The notes beneath the pieces were generated by a model. It was not told the DNA's origin. It saw only the letters and a list, made by a program, of their open reading frames with translations, and made no database searches. Shown here piece after piece: positions 1-10,771 of a DNA stretch of 64,000 nt (position 1 is its first letter; each line of letters starts with the position of its first letter). This stretch comes from Talinum fruticosum. Its lineage: Eukaryota; Streptophyta; Magnoliopsida; Caryophyllales; Talinaceae. The stretch is from contig JAITYX010000046.1 in assembly GCA_021018815.1 (NCBI GenBank), forward strand, positions 620,001-684,000, in the 5' to 3' direction. A program made the translations under genes and the position numbers.

Positions 1-392
1 GAGACTCGGATAAGAAGGATAAGAACTAACCATGGAAGAGAGTTTGACAACTCGGAATTTGCTAATTTCTACGACAAAAATGGTATCTCCCACAACTTCG
101 TGCACCTAGAACGCCCTAATAAAATAGAGTGGTAGAAAGAAAGAAAAGAACTCTTAACGAAATAGGAAGGAAAATGATGATTGAAAATGATCTTCCTCAC
201 TATTTTTTGAGCCGAGGCACCGAACACAACAAATTACACACTCAACGGATGCCCGATTCAACCCATATTGAAGAAAACACCATACGTGCTCTACAAGAGA
301 AAGAAGCCTAACATCTCATACTTCAAGCCTTTCGGGTGTAAATACTTTGTGTATAACAATGTTAAGGATCATTTGAGAAAGTTTGATGCTGG
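1..392 (+). pseudogene. Ty1/copia integrase fragment (host of E0)
   Basis: Fragment of a copia-type integrase catalytic core, cut off by the window edge. Near 129 a reading frame gives VERKKRTLNE, matching the VERKNRTLEE stretch that carries the catalytic Glu of the D-D-35-E integrase in the same family (elements E2 and E3 below). Downstream the frame breaks, but remnants of the KKTPYELYKGKKPNISYF stretch can be followed to about 390. At 393 the homology stops exactly where a reverse-oriented LTR begins (TGAAGGTT), so this is the element into which E0 inserted. Several stops and frameshifts show it is dead. Confidence 0.75.
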
Positions 393-613
393 TGAAGGTT
401 AGCTCTTGAGAGTCTAAGTCACCCTAGAGGGCCGGGGAGGGGTGAATAAGGTGAGAAGGAAATTTTCCGGAATAAAAGATTTTTCTGCAAAGTATGAGCT
501 CGGAAAAATAGTTCCGAGTCTAGAATGAGCTTAGAAAGACATAATATAGAAAAATACTTGGAAATGCTCCTTAGGTAGAAAACCATGGTTAGTGTCAATC
601 CATACACCATGTC
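393..613 (-). repeat. E0 3' LTR, distal part (left of E1)
   Basis: Reverse complement of the LTR 3' end. It starts TGAAGGTTAGCTC, the complement of the GAGCAAACCTTCA end seen in the other LTRs, followed by the complement of the CCCTCTAGGGTGAC block shared by all LTRs of this family. The LTR breaks off at the five-base duplication AAATA (614-618) that flanks E1 and resumes at 9151. Confidence 0.8.
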
Positions 614-618
614 AAATA

Positions 619-2040
619 TAAAGACTTAGGTATAACTCTCTATCCCTCTATGGTTTTGATTTCAAGTCATTCTAAGCATTTAAGAAGCTCATCTTTAAGT
701 TTTAAATTTTATCCGATCCACTCGGAAATCATATATTGATTATACGTTCTTAACCGAGTTCGACCCACTCGGACATAACTTAGAAAGATGACATGAGTAA
801 ATAATTTCTCAAACACTTCATATTCTGCGCACCGACATAATGTTTAAGTGAAATTAAATTACTGCATTAATTATATATTCAAAGTCGGGTTATTAAATGA
901 AATTATTTACTTGATCCTGTTTATGCATTTTGATTATTTAATCTTAATAACTTGATCATTAAGGGATTGATTCAAGATGGAATTTAAACCTAATGAATAT
1001 TAGACTCAAAAAATTCCATTCTTTTAGGTTGAAGATAATTTAGCACTTAATATTTTGAATTAATTATTATCTTTGCCTAATCTTGGACTGAAGTATTTTT
1101 ATACTTTGAGTACCACTTTGATTCTTCTTTTGTACATTGATTAAATTATTTTAAGCTTATTTTGAAAAACAAAGCAACCGGTTTCTACCTGTTAAACACT
1201 CGGTAGACATAAAAACACTTTTTCCGGACAACGCTCGGACACCATGACAGGGTTGTTTGTTTCCAAATTTGGTAAACATCAACTTTGGGTCTAATGGTTG
1301 TTTCCACCCTAGAATTCACCCATAACCGATGGAATGGACTACTTTTCGAGCCAAGGACCAAAGCATAACGTTTATCTTGCAATGACTCCTTTTGAGTGAC
1401 TTAGACTAGCCATTACAATGGCTAATGAAGCTCACAAGTCTAGAATAAGCCTCAATGGATACTTTGCCCTACCGAGTATAAATAGAAGCCTTCCTATAAG
1501 ACTTGAAGATTGGTGGAACCGAATATAGTCTATTCTCACTCAATCTTGTAGCTTACAACTCTAGTTCCTAAGTTGTTATTTCCTGAATTGTAAAGAGAAA
1601 GTATTGTAATCACTTCTACACTTTCAATTATCTGTTAAGTCCCTTGACTATGATGTAAGGGTGAACTTTGCTTAGTTGTCCATAGCTGTGAAGGTCACTT
1701 CATTTAGGAAGTACTTGATCAAATAAGTGAATTTCGAGTCTAGGAAAATCTTGTTATTGAATTGTGTAAGGGAACAGCTTCGTAAAGAGCCGATCCTTGT
1801 ATTTTGTGGATTCAAAATTGTGCATTTGACTTCGTGCTTGCATTAACACTCGTCCGTGGTTTCGGGCCCGGGAGGGTTGCCACATATATTCCATGTTTTA
1901 TCTATTTCTGAGTCCATTCTAGCCTCGGAATTGCTTTCTAAGTGTTTGTTGAGCTTAATACTTTGTTAATTCACAAAAATCTTTCTTCACCCTATTCACC
2001 CCCTCTAGGGTGACTTAAACTCTCTTAGAGAAAACCGTCA
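619..2040 (+). repeat. E1 5' LTR
   Basis: Starts TAAAGACTTAGG (the usual TG is mutated to TA) and ends ...CCGTCA just before the primer site. It matches 7723-9145 along its length. A TATA box, GTATAAATAGAAG, lies at 1477-1487, about 860 bases in, and should start the genomic transcript. Confidence 0.85.
1477..1487 (+). promoter_or_regulatory. TATA box of E1 5' LTR
   Basis: TATAAATAGAAG sits at the same place as the TATA boxes in the LTRs of E2 and E3 (ctataaatagaagcc, ctataaaaggaagcc). Function is inferred from position and consensus only. Confidence 0.6.
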
Positions 2041-2042
2041 AT

Positions 2043-2054
2043 TGGTATCGAGCC
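2043..2054 (+). other. Primer-binding site, initiator-Met tRNA type (E1)
   Basis: TGGTATCGAGCC follows the 5' LTR after two bases. The expected complement of the plant initiator-Met tRNA 3' end is TGGTATCAGAGCC; the copy lacks one base inside CAGA, as does E2 (E3 reads CGTA there). Confidence 0.8.
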
Positions 2055-2098
2055 TAGCCTTCCAAAGGGATCTCATAATCCAAAGGTCAAAAGATCGG

Positions 2099-3300
2099 AT
2101 GGCTCATAACAATGGAGATTCGATGAAGGAAGATCGCTAGCGGCACCACCTAAGTTCAAAGGTTCAAACTTCACACAATCGAAGAAAGAGATGGAGTGCT
2201 TCATCCAGGACTGTGATGAAGAGGTCTAGAGCATCATCCAACATGGAAACTTCACTCCTATGAAGATGGAAGGAACAAGATCTGTACCCAAGGTGAACTT
2301 TGAGTTCACCACTTAAGAGAATGAGAAGTACATGAAGAACTACAAGGCCATGAACACTCTAATGTGTGCTATCAACTAAGAAAAATACAACAGAGTGTCT
2401 GCTCGTGACACAAAAAAGAGGTATCGGATACACTTGTCAACACTTATGAAGGTACCGGTCATGTGAAGCAAGCAAAGATATGTCCGTTTCTCTATAAGTA
2501 TAAATTGTTCTAAATGGAACCTGACGAGAACAACACTCGGATGTACATCCTCTTCAATGAGATTGTCAACAATCTTAAGTCTATTGGGAGAAAGATCTCT
2601 CACGAAGAAGTGTTCGAAAAATTCTTAGAAGTTTACCAAAGAGAAGATGGGGTCCAAAGGTGACAAGCAATCGAGGAAGCTCAAGATCTGTCTCGGTTGA
2701 AGCCGGATGAGCTCATTGGGAAGTTACTCATTCACGAGTTGAACCTAAAAGAAGAGAAAGCTGAGGTGTAAGCTGAGGTTAGTACCAAAGTAAACATTGT
2801 ACTCAAGGCCTTAAAAGAAAGATGAAAAAGTCCGAGCTCCTCAGATTCTAAAGAGGATCCCATTACACTCATTGGTCGAGGTTTTAAGAAGATGATGAAA
2901 TACAAAAAGTGGTAAAAAGTCCAAAGCAAGAGTTCTACTAGAAAGACAAGAAAGGTAAATATTCATCCTCTTCCAATTCATCTTTAGCTAAGAACTCTAA
3001 TGGTTTTGAGTGTAGCAGCAAGAAGCACATAGTCAACGATCGTCGAAAGAGACAGAAGGAAAGAAAGAAGAAAAAGGCTATGGTGGCTATCGGGAGTGAT
3101 GATGATTTAGAAGAAGATGATGATTCTAATAACTCAAAGTGTCTAATGGCACTATCGGACTCATAAGTTGGATCCGAATCGAGACAGTGATGGTCCGGAT
3201 GCTAAGAAAACAGATCCTTAGGAGGTATTAACTATTTCCTTAAGTTTTCCAAACTTGATGTTGCTAGATATATATTTACTTTGGAAGAAAAGTCCAATTT
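2099..3300 (+). pseudogene. E1 gag remnant
   Basis: Degenerate copia Gag. The ATG at 2099 (ATGGCTCATAACAATGG) aligns with the gag start of E3. Downstream, scattered frames correspond to the plant copia gag domain (the fold that packs genomic RNA). The CCHC zinc knuckle near 3000-3044 reads GFECSSKKHIVNDR, so the first and fourth metal-binding Cys are gone. Lys/Arg-rich sequence and a Glu-rich coiled-coil-like stretch follow (about 3060-3540). Many stops; certainly non-functional. Confidence 0.75.
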
Positions 3301-3899
3301 TGATTCTTCGAATTCAAAGAGAAACTAGAGTCTCTTACTACTGAGAGCATCACTTTGGAAAAGGAATTAGAAAATTTGAGACAACATCTCGAAAGTGTTT
3401 GAGACCGATACTCGGGATAATGAGATTGAGTATGAGTGCCTCAAAAAAGAAAAGGAGCAATTGAAACAGAAGCTTAATGAGTATCAAGAGTTGGTTTCGA
3501 AACTCACTCAAGGTCGAAAAACCTTGATCTTTTACTTGGCTCTCGGTGTGACTCGTTCATAAAAGAAGGTCTTGGGTACAATGCTGAAGAGAAATATAAC
3601 TCTTACAACAGTCTTCTCATAATCGATTCCGGAACTATTAAGTTAAGGAAGGCTGAGCATGGTCCCATTTATTCATAAAGAAAAGGGACTCGAGCTTATA
3701 CTAGTTTTCATAAAGAAGCCTTCTCAACCTGTTTACAAAAGGAAAGGTTTTCAAAAGAAAAAGACACGGATTCAATTTTCTAGAAGGCAGACTTAAAATC
3801 ATACCGGACCCAAAATTATTCAAATCTAGGTTCCCAAAAGTGCTCTTCCTCATAAAAAGAGCACAGTAAAAACTGTTACTCGGGTTTGTAAGAGGAAGT

Positions 3900-4279
3900 G
3901 AGAAGGGTTAGTTTGTTTACGTTTTGCGGATCAATCGAAACAAAAGGGTCATTGAAACATAGATAGTGGTTGCTCACGCCATATGTGTGGAGACTCAAGA
4001 CTCTTCTCGGAATTAGAAGGAACGAAAGGAGGAAAAGTCACATTTGGAGAAAATAGCAAAGGTAAGATAATTGGAATTGGAAGAATTGATCAAGGAGATA
4101 ATTCATTCAGTCCAAGTGTACCTCGTCAAAGAGCTCAAGTGCAATCTTTTGAGCATCTATCAACTATGTGACAAAGTTAACAGGTAAGATTCACTCGGAC
4201 CAACCGCTTCCTTTCGATGCGAGTCACCAAAGAAATAAAGCTCTCGAGTCTAAGATCGCCTAACGCTTACATCATTCCT
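3900..4279 (+). pseudogene. E1 protease and start of the pre-integrase region
   Basis: The frame at 3962-3985 reads DSGCSRHM, the copia aspartic-protease active-site motif (catalytic Asp in D-S-G). An open stretch of about 60 codons (3983-4171) continues with GGKVTFGENSKGKIIGIG, typical of the pepsin-like strand region after the active site. The sequence then runs into the linker before the GAG-pre-integrase domain and stops at 4279 in ATCATTCCT, where the CACTA end begins; in E2 the same stretch continues through the integrase. Confidence 0.75.
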
Positions 4280-5100
4280 CACTACTACAGGAACCACTTT
4301 TAACTACGGTTAAAAATTACACTTAACTATGGTTAACCAACGTTGTGTAAGTGATCGACGTTGTATGTAGGATCTTTTACTACGGTTTAAAAGCCGTAGT
4401 AAAAGATAACCTATGACGACGGTTTAGATGGAAAACCGTAGTCATAGGTCACCCTATGATGACGATTTTCCAAAAGAACCGTCGTTATATATTTACCTAT
4501 GACGACAATTCTTACACTAGAACCATCGTCATACGTCCCGAACAAAAATGACCAAAATGTTTAGGCAGAGCGTGTGACGATGGTTCTAATGTAAGAACCG
4601 TCGTCATAGGTCTGTATTTTGTTTTTATAATATTTTTTGTTTTTCCGTTCCCCCGTATAAAATACACTCCAAATTACATCACAACTTACACAGCAACAAC
4701 TAACAACCTCAATTTTTCAATGTATACAAAAATTTCGCACTTACTACAACCACAACAAAAGTTCCATCTTGAACAAATTCAACAACACAATTCAATATTT
4801 CACAATAAGTTCCAGCAAAGAATATATTACAATGATGTGAAATATAACACAAAGAGTACTCGTCTTTCGAGTATTTAATGTGAATTTCACAATAAGTTCC
4901 AACGAAAGAATATATTACAATGATGTGAAATATAACACAAAGAGTACTCGTCTTTCAGTATTTAATGTGAAAAAGTTCATCTCTCCTCTTGAAACTTTGT
5001 GGTATAAACCGATTTCAATGTTTTTCCCTAAGGTAAACTCTCTATTTATCCAAAGTGATGCTTTTGGGCATGCCAATTTCTTTGTTAATGACTCATCTCA
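4280..5100 (+). mobile_element. CACTA (En/Spm-type) transposon 5' end fragment
   Basis: Begins CACTACTACAGGAACC, the terminal signature of plant CACTA transposons, followed by dense sub-terminal repeats in both orientations: ACTACGGTT / AACCGTAGT near 4306-4440, then GACGACGGTT / AACCGTCGTC up to about 4610. Sub-terminal arrays of this kind bind the transposase in the family. I find no matching 3' end (...TAGTG) before copia RNase H resumes at about 5105, so this is a terminally deleted copy. It replaces the integrase and RT of E1, implying a deletion along with or after insertion. AT-rich, non-coding sequence fills 4620-5100. Confidence 0.75.
4796..4967 (+). repeat. Two-copy 86-base tandem duplication
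   Basis: The block beginning atttcacaataagttcc and ending gtatttaatgtga occurs at about 4796-4881 and again at 4882-4967 with only a few differences. It lies in the AT-rich part of the CACTA fragment. No coding role is evident. Confidence 0.8.
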
Positions 5101-5104
5101 TGGC

Positions 5105-5330
5105 ATTCAAAGAAGCAAAACTCAATTGCTCTATCAACCGATGACGCTAAGGACATAGCAGCTAGAGCTTGCTGTGCTCATATTCTTTACATCAAGCAAC
5201 ACTTGAAGGAACTAGGATTGTCATTCACATCTTTCCCAATCAAAGTGCCATCAGCATCACCAAGAATCCAGTTCAAGCACTCTAAAACGAAACATATTGA
5301 GGTTAATTATCACCAACATACTGAGCTATG
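5105..5330 (+). pseudogene. E1 RNase H remnant
   Basis: Sequence related to the C-terminal copia RNase H. Frames read LLYQPMTLRT, then AARACCAHILYIKQHLKELGL and KVPSASPRIQF, equivalent to the STAEAEY...IKQHLKDL...KCDN region of E2. The TAEAEY-equivalent reads as a frameshifted QPMTLRT, so the catalytic acid is lost. A new junction near 5305 (tatcaccaacatactgag) replaces the usual pol C-terminus. Confidence 0.7.
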
Positions 5331-5530
5331 AGTTATTAGTTTTCTTAGTGTGTTCCGAGTCACTCGGACACATTACTAAGTCAGACTTAGTTTATGTGAA
5401 AAATGGACATTAAAGTTCTAAGATCATCTCTAGATTAATAGAGAATCTTGGAAATGTTTTTGAAAATATCTTTCTCTCTCGGCTTCGAGGACTAAGTCAA
5501 AAAGGCTTTTGTTTAATGAAAGATTTTGTT

Positions 5531-5540
5531 CTATAAATAG
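5531..5540 (+). promoter_or_regulatory. TATA-like box upstream of ORF3 (E1)
   Basis: CTATAAATAG lies 165 bases before the ORF3 ATG, inside the pol-ORF3 spacer (5331-5704), followed by a pyrimidine-rich leader. The same box recurs upstream of ORF3 in E2, E3 and most array units, which suggests a dedicated ORF3 promoter. Inferred from conservation and position. Confidence 0.5.
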
Positions 5541-5704
5541 CACCTCTTCGTTCTCATTTGATCACTTTTGTTATTTCTTGCTCTCACTCTTGCACTCTTT
5601 GCTCTCGTACTCGAAACTCCTCGCTTTACTCGTGCTCTCTCTCTCTCTTGTTCATCTACTCTCTTTTCTCTCTTTTACTCAACTCCTATCACTCTTTGTT
5701 AATC

Positions 5705-7402
5705 ATGCCTAAGAGAGGAAGCACCATGGAAGGAGGTTCATCTACAAAAAGGGTAGAACCAAATCCATTCGCTCCGAGAATCCTCGGAAAGATCCATCTA
5801 AGGGAAAAACCCTTACCCTTGATGACAACAAACTCATCGTAGCCTAACACTATTTCATAGAAGAGAAATTCTTCTCCACCACCCAATTTTCTTGAATTGG
5901 GCCTATGCTCAACACAGGTGCTTACAAGTACTTGTGTTTTTATGATTACATTTTATGATTACATCTACCCGGAACTCATCACCGAGTTCTATTCCAACAT
6001 GTATGCGAGAGATAATATAATCTTCGCTTGTTCAAGGAAAAACCATTAACCTCAACTTCTCTATTCTCCACAAACTCTTTGGGGTCAAAACTCTTTTCTT
6101 GAAATCCAAACCCATTCCATTCAATGAAGTCGCTGATGTCTTCTTTCATCGATACTCCAAGGAGGTTCTATAGTCCGAAAACGACTTTTTGTGACTAAAA
6201 TGACCTTAGAAGCAAGGCTTCTTTGCTTCATTCTGATGAGGATTTTCTTCTCCTTCTATCCCTCCAAAGTGAACCCTAACAGCAAAGTTATTAAGGTTCT
6301 CTTCGATATTCTTGAAGGGTATGAGGTTGATCTCTTCCCCTTCATCTTGGAACAGATGGCTTCTATTTCTTCCGACCAGAAGAAGCCTCCTTTTCCTTTT
6401 GGAGCTCTTCTTTTGTTGTTTTCGCTTAGTTTAAGGTGGATCTCCCTTTTGATCCAAACAAATTTCTAGAGCCTGCGTTTGTAAGGGCAAAGGTGAGCTC
6501 ATCATTCTAGGATACTAGGAAATTTAACCTGGTGTTTGGGTTATTTCTTCGAACATGTTCCTCCTCCTCCACCTCAAACATAGAAAAACTATGAGACCCC
6601 TCTTCTTACTACTAGACCATCATCTTCTAACCCTACCTCTTTTATTAAGTTGCTTCAAAAGGTGGCAACCTAATTTGTTGTCCTAGCCAAAGAGCTACAA
6701 GTAGTTGTGGCAGCTTTCCAGTGCTTTAATGCCAATTTTGACTCGGTTCTAGAGTAAGGCTTAGTGTCGGATCGACCGAGTCAAGCCCTAGTTGGTGAGA
6801 TAAAGGAAGCGATCAAGCGCCAACAAGATCAAATTCGATACCTCCATGAGAGAAGATCCAAAGCTACCGAGGACTCAGAACCATCCTCTAAAGAAGCACT
6901 ACCTTCCGAGTGTTCAAGCTCTTCCGACTCGGAATTAGAAGAAGAACAAGGAGGAGAAGAAGAAGCGAGCAACAGACATCAACAACACTACAAGAATAAA
7001 AAGGAGTAGCCCATACCGAGGGCCTTGGGCCTGATGTGATCTCCTCATATCATACTTAATCTACCTCAAAAGAGGCTGGTGATGCAGGCCAATCAAAACC
7101 CCCTTCTCGGTTCAACGACCTCCAGCTGAAAAGGTCTGCGGGTTTAGAAGAAGAACAAGAGGATGAACAACCTCTAATTCGTAGGGTTGCACTACAAGTT
7201 CTTGACTTGCCCCTACTTTTGCCTCGACTAGCTGCATCCACTCGGGGTTTCGGGGTTTGAATTCTTCCGCCTCCACCCTCTTAATTTCAAATTTTTTTTG
7301 TGTCCAACATCTTTGTACTTTCTTATTAATTCTTCCCTCCTTTTTGTTTTTGATGAAATGCATAGGAGGAGAGAAATAGATACATGCTTAGCTCAGGGGT
7401 AG
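5705..7402 (+). pseudogene. E1 ORF3 (envelope-like accessory protein), broken
   Basis: Third ORF, between pol and the 3' LTR. The ATG at 5705 begins MPKRGSTMEG, equivalent to MPKRGNHPDF in E2 and E3. The central globular part is recognisable in broken frames, for example FYPSKVNPNSKVIKVLFDI (6191-6469). It is followed by a coiled-coil-like stretch (KEAIKRQQDQIRYLHERRSK, 6764-7009), a Ser/Glu-rich acidic tail, and a C-terminal hydrophobic stretch LYFLINSSLLFVFDEM near 7316-7360. The frame then runs through the upstream polypurine tract as RRREID and stops at 7400-7402. Several frameshifts. The resemblance to Sirevirus env-like proteins is by position and layout; I cannot confirm homology. Confidence 0.65.
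7364..7378 (+). other. Upstream polypurine tract PPT1 (E1)
   Basis: AGGAGGAGAGAAATAGA, a purine run about 345 bases before the terminal tract. Equivalent runs lie at 23268 (E2), 59174 (E3) and 10784-10794 (E0, minus). A second internal tract is a reported trait of Sireviruses. It overlaps the predicted end of ORF3. Confidence 0.55.
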
Positions 7403-7711
7403 TTTTTAATTTGTTTTTTGTTGTATGTCACTTTCTAAGTTTCAACGAAATTTTCTTATCTCTAATCATACATAAGCTATATATTGCATATCTTACATTC
7501 ACTCTAATATATTTTATCACTACTTTGATACTCGCTCGGAATCTCGTGATAAGTATGCTCTAATACATCAGTTAGAATGTTTTGATTTGTATTTAATCAA
7601 AAGCACTTCAATATTTTTTTTTTTGTTTTTTTACTTTGATCAATATGCAATGAAAACTTAACTTTTTGAAGTGTTAACTTCTATCTTAAGTATGGAGTGC
7701 GTTTTATCAAA

Positions 7712-7722
7712 ATGGGAGAGAT
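7712..7722 (+). other. Terminal polypurine tract (E1)
   Basis: ATGGGAGAGAT immediately precedes the 3' LTR, where it would prime plus-strand DNA synthesis. Confidence 0.75.
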
Positions 7723-9145
7723 TGAATCCTCGGGTATAACTCTCTATCTCTATATGGTTTTCATTTCAAGTCATTTTAAGCATTTAAGAAGCTCATCTTT
7801 GAGTTTTCAATTTTGTCCGACCCACTCGAAACCATATATTGAGTATAACGTTCTTAATTGGGTTTCGACCCACTTAGACATAACTTAGAAAGATGACATG
7901 AGTAAATAATTTCTAAAACACTTCATATTCCGAGCACTCGACTTAATGTTCTAAATGAAATTGAATTACTTGCGTTAATTTTATATTCTAAGTCAGGTTA
8001 TTAAATGAAATTATTACTTGATCAAGTTTATACATTCCGATTATTTAATCTTAATAACTTGTTCATTTAAAGATTAACTCAAGATGAAATTTAAACCTAA
8101 TGAATATTAAACTCAGAAAATTCCATTCTTTTAGGTTGAAGATAATTTTGCACTTAATTATTTTGAGTTAAGTATTATATGTGCCTAATATTAGACCAAA
8201 GTATTTTTATACATTGAGTACCACTTTGATTTGCTTTTGTAGGTTGATTAAAGTATTTAAATCTTATTTTGAAAAGCAAAAGCAACTAGTTTCTAGATGT
8301 TAAACCCCGATGAGACAGAAAAACACATTTTTTGGACAAGGCTCGGACATCGCGTTAGGGTTGATTGTTTTCAAATCCGAGTAATTGAGTCTAACGTTTG
8401 TTTACACCCTAGGTTTCAGTTACAACCGGTGGAATGGACTACTTTTCGAGGCAAGGACCAAAGCACAACATTCATCTTCCAACGACTCCTTTTTTAGTGA
8501 CTCGGACTAGCTGTTACAACGGCTAGTGAAGCTCACAAATCCGGAACAAGCCTCAACGGATACTCGCCTTGCATGTGTATAAATAAAAGCCTTCCTACAG
8601 GACTTAAAGATTGCTGGAAATAAATCTAATCTACTTTTACTCAATCCTCTAGCTTACAACTCCAGTTCTTATGTTGTTACTTCTTGAGTTGTAAATAGAA
8701 AGTCTTGTAATCACTTCTACACTTTCAATTCTCTATTAAGTCCCTCGACCGAGCCGTAAGGGTTAACTCAGCTCAGTTGTCCCTAGCTATAAAGGTTACC
8801 TCAGTTACCAAGTACTAAATTAGATAAGGGAATTTCTAAGTCTAGGAAAATCTGGTAATTGAATTGTCTAAGGGAGTAAATCAGTAAAGAGTTAGTCCTT
8901 GTATTTTGTGGATTCAAACTAGTGGATTTCACTTGATGTTTTGATTATCACTTGTCCATGGTTTTTTTGCCCTAGGAGGGTTGCCACGTATATTATGTGT
9001 TTTATCTGTTTCGAGTCCAATCTAGACTCAAAATTGCTTTTTAAGTGTTTGCTTGAGCGAGAATACTTTGTTAATTCAAAAAATCCTCGTTCACCTTATT
9101 CACTCTCCTCTAGGGGGACTTAACCTCTCTTAGAGCAAACCTTCA
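7723..9145 (+). repeat. E1 3' LTR
   Basis: Begins TGAATCCTCGGG right after the polypurine tract and ends GCAAACCTTCA. Matches the 5' LTR at 619-2040. TATA-like GTATAAATAAAAG at about 8577-8588. Followed by the AAATC target duplication. Confidence 0.85.
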
Positions 9146-9150
9146 AAATC

Positions 9151-10371
9151 TACTATTTTGAATCCACAAAATATAAGGATTGACTCTTACATAGTGCTCC
9201 CTTACACAATTCAATACAAATTTTCCTAGGCTTAGAAGTTCCTTTATATGTCCTAGTACTTCCTAGCTAAGATACCCTTTACAGACTAAGGACAACTAAG
9301 TTGAGTTAACCCTTACAACTCAGTCAAGGGATATTATAGAGAATTGAAGTAAGTACGAGTGATTACAAGATTTCTTCTTTTCCACTCAAAAGTAGAGAAA
9401 ACTTAATTAGAGAGTTGAAAGCTAGAACAGATTGAAAGAGTTAGATTTGAGTATTGAAAGAGTAAGATTTGATTATTGTTTAGCAATCATTCGTCAATCT
9501 CTAAGTCTTTTAGGATGGCTTCTATTTATACTCGGGAAGGCAAATTAGCCACTGTGATCGATTCTGGGCTAGGAAACTTCTATAGCTATTGTAACGGATA
9601 GTCTGGGTCCCTCAAGAAAGGAGCCATTGTAGATGTGAACGTTGTGTTTTGATCCTTGGTTCAAAAGATGGTCCAACCCATTGGTTGTGACTAAAAATTG
9701 GGGTGGAAACAACCCTTACACTCAAAGTTGAAGTTTACCGGAAATGGAAACAAACAACCCCGACACGAGTGTCCGAGCCTATCCTGAAACGTTGACATTT
9801 CTATCTACTGCTATTTAACGGTTAGAAGCTGATTGCTTTTGCTTCTCAAAATGAGATTAAAATACAATAATCAACCTACAAAAGTAAATCAAAATGGTAC
9901 TCAAAATATATGAATACTTTGGTCCAAGATTAGGCAAGGATAAAAAATTAATTCCAATAATTAAGCAAATAATTATACTTAACTCGAATAAATGGAATTT
10001 TCCGAGACTAGTATTTAATAGGTTCTAATTCCATTTTGTGTCTATCTTTTAGATGAACGAAGAACTAAAATTATATCAACACATTGCATCAATTTTTCCA
10101 AATAAATAATTTCAATCAATAAGTCTGACTTAGAAAGATGAATTAACGCAGTAATTCCTTTTTGTAAATGTAAGAAGTTAGAGCCTAGAATAAGTTATGC
10201 ATATGATATTATTTAGGCACGACAATTATCCGACTTACATCTAAGTAGGTTAGAAACCAAGAGAAAAACGCTTTAATGAATAGATGCTTTACGAGTAGGT
10301 CGAGACAGTAGTGAAAACTTAGAGATGATTTTCTTAAAGTGTGAGAATGACTTCAATTCAAAACCATAGGG

Positions 10372-10412
<41 letters not shown>

Positions 10413-10427
10413 ATACCTAAGACTTTA
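9151..10427 (-). repeat. E0 3' LTR, proximal part (right of E1)
   Basis: Continues the minus-strand LTR interrupted at 613. It begins with the complement of the ACAAAATAGTAGA-type stretch and ends GACTTTA (complement of TAAAGTC, the LTR start, TG mutated) at 10427. Together the two parts make an LTR of about 1.5 kb. Confidence 0.85.
10374..10410. repeat. (AG)n microsatellite in the E0 LTR
   Basis: About 18 AG units, just inside the outer end of the LTR. Confidence 0.95.
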
Positions 10428-10438
10428 ATCTCCCCTTT
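10428..10438 (-). other. Terminal polypurine tract of E0 (upstream tract at 10784-10794)
   Basis: On the minus strand AAAGGGGAGAT directly precedes the LTR start. A second tract, AGGGGAGAGATAT on the minus strand, lies at about 10784-10794, so E0 also has the paired tracts seen in E1, E2 and E3. Confidence 0.7.
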
Positions 10439-10771
10439 ATGATGAAAAACATTCAACACTTATAAATTAGAGTTATGTTTTCATTGCTAAAAACGAATAC
10501 CAGTTAGAGTAGTCTGAGTTAGACACAAAAATATAGAGTCGAATTCATTATCAAAGATTATTGATGCCAAATTTAAATAGATCACAGTAGTTCGGAACAA
10601 AGTAAACACATATAAACATGGTCGTAAGCTATTTATCACGAGTAGAAAAGAAAATAAAGATAGAAAGAATTGGTGATGCTCGGAATAAGCTTAGCTTTCA
10701 TTTATCGTTGCTCGAAACATAGAAGCAATTAAGGATAAAACAAAATAAGCTCCCCTAAACCAACTATCTAT

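Larger units (their letters stand above)
619..9145 (+). mobile_element. E1: copia element with two LTRs, damaged in the middle by a CACTA end
   Basis: Plus-strand copia element with LTRs of about 1.42 kb (619-2040 and 7723-9145), a Met-tRNA primer site, degenerate gag, a protease remnant, an RNase H remnant and ORF3. The flanking five bases are AAATA (614-618) and AAATC (9146-9150), a target duplication with one mismatch. The uninterrupted host sequence in other LTRs reads AAATC at this point, so E1 clearly integrated into the E0 LTR. Integrase and most of RT are missing; a CACTA transposon end occupies their place. Total length is about 8.5 kb against about 10.8 kb for the fuller relatives E2 and E3. 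Confidence 0.85.

Noticed and set aside
4880..5158. 92-codon frame across the CACTA fragment into RNase H
   Set aside because: A chance fusion over a duplication and a transposon junction; only the last few residues relate to copia RNase H.
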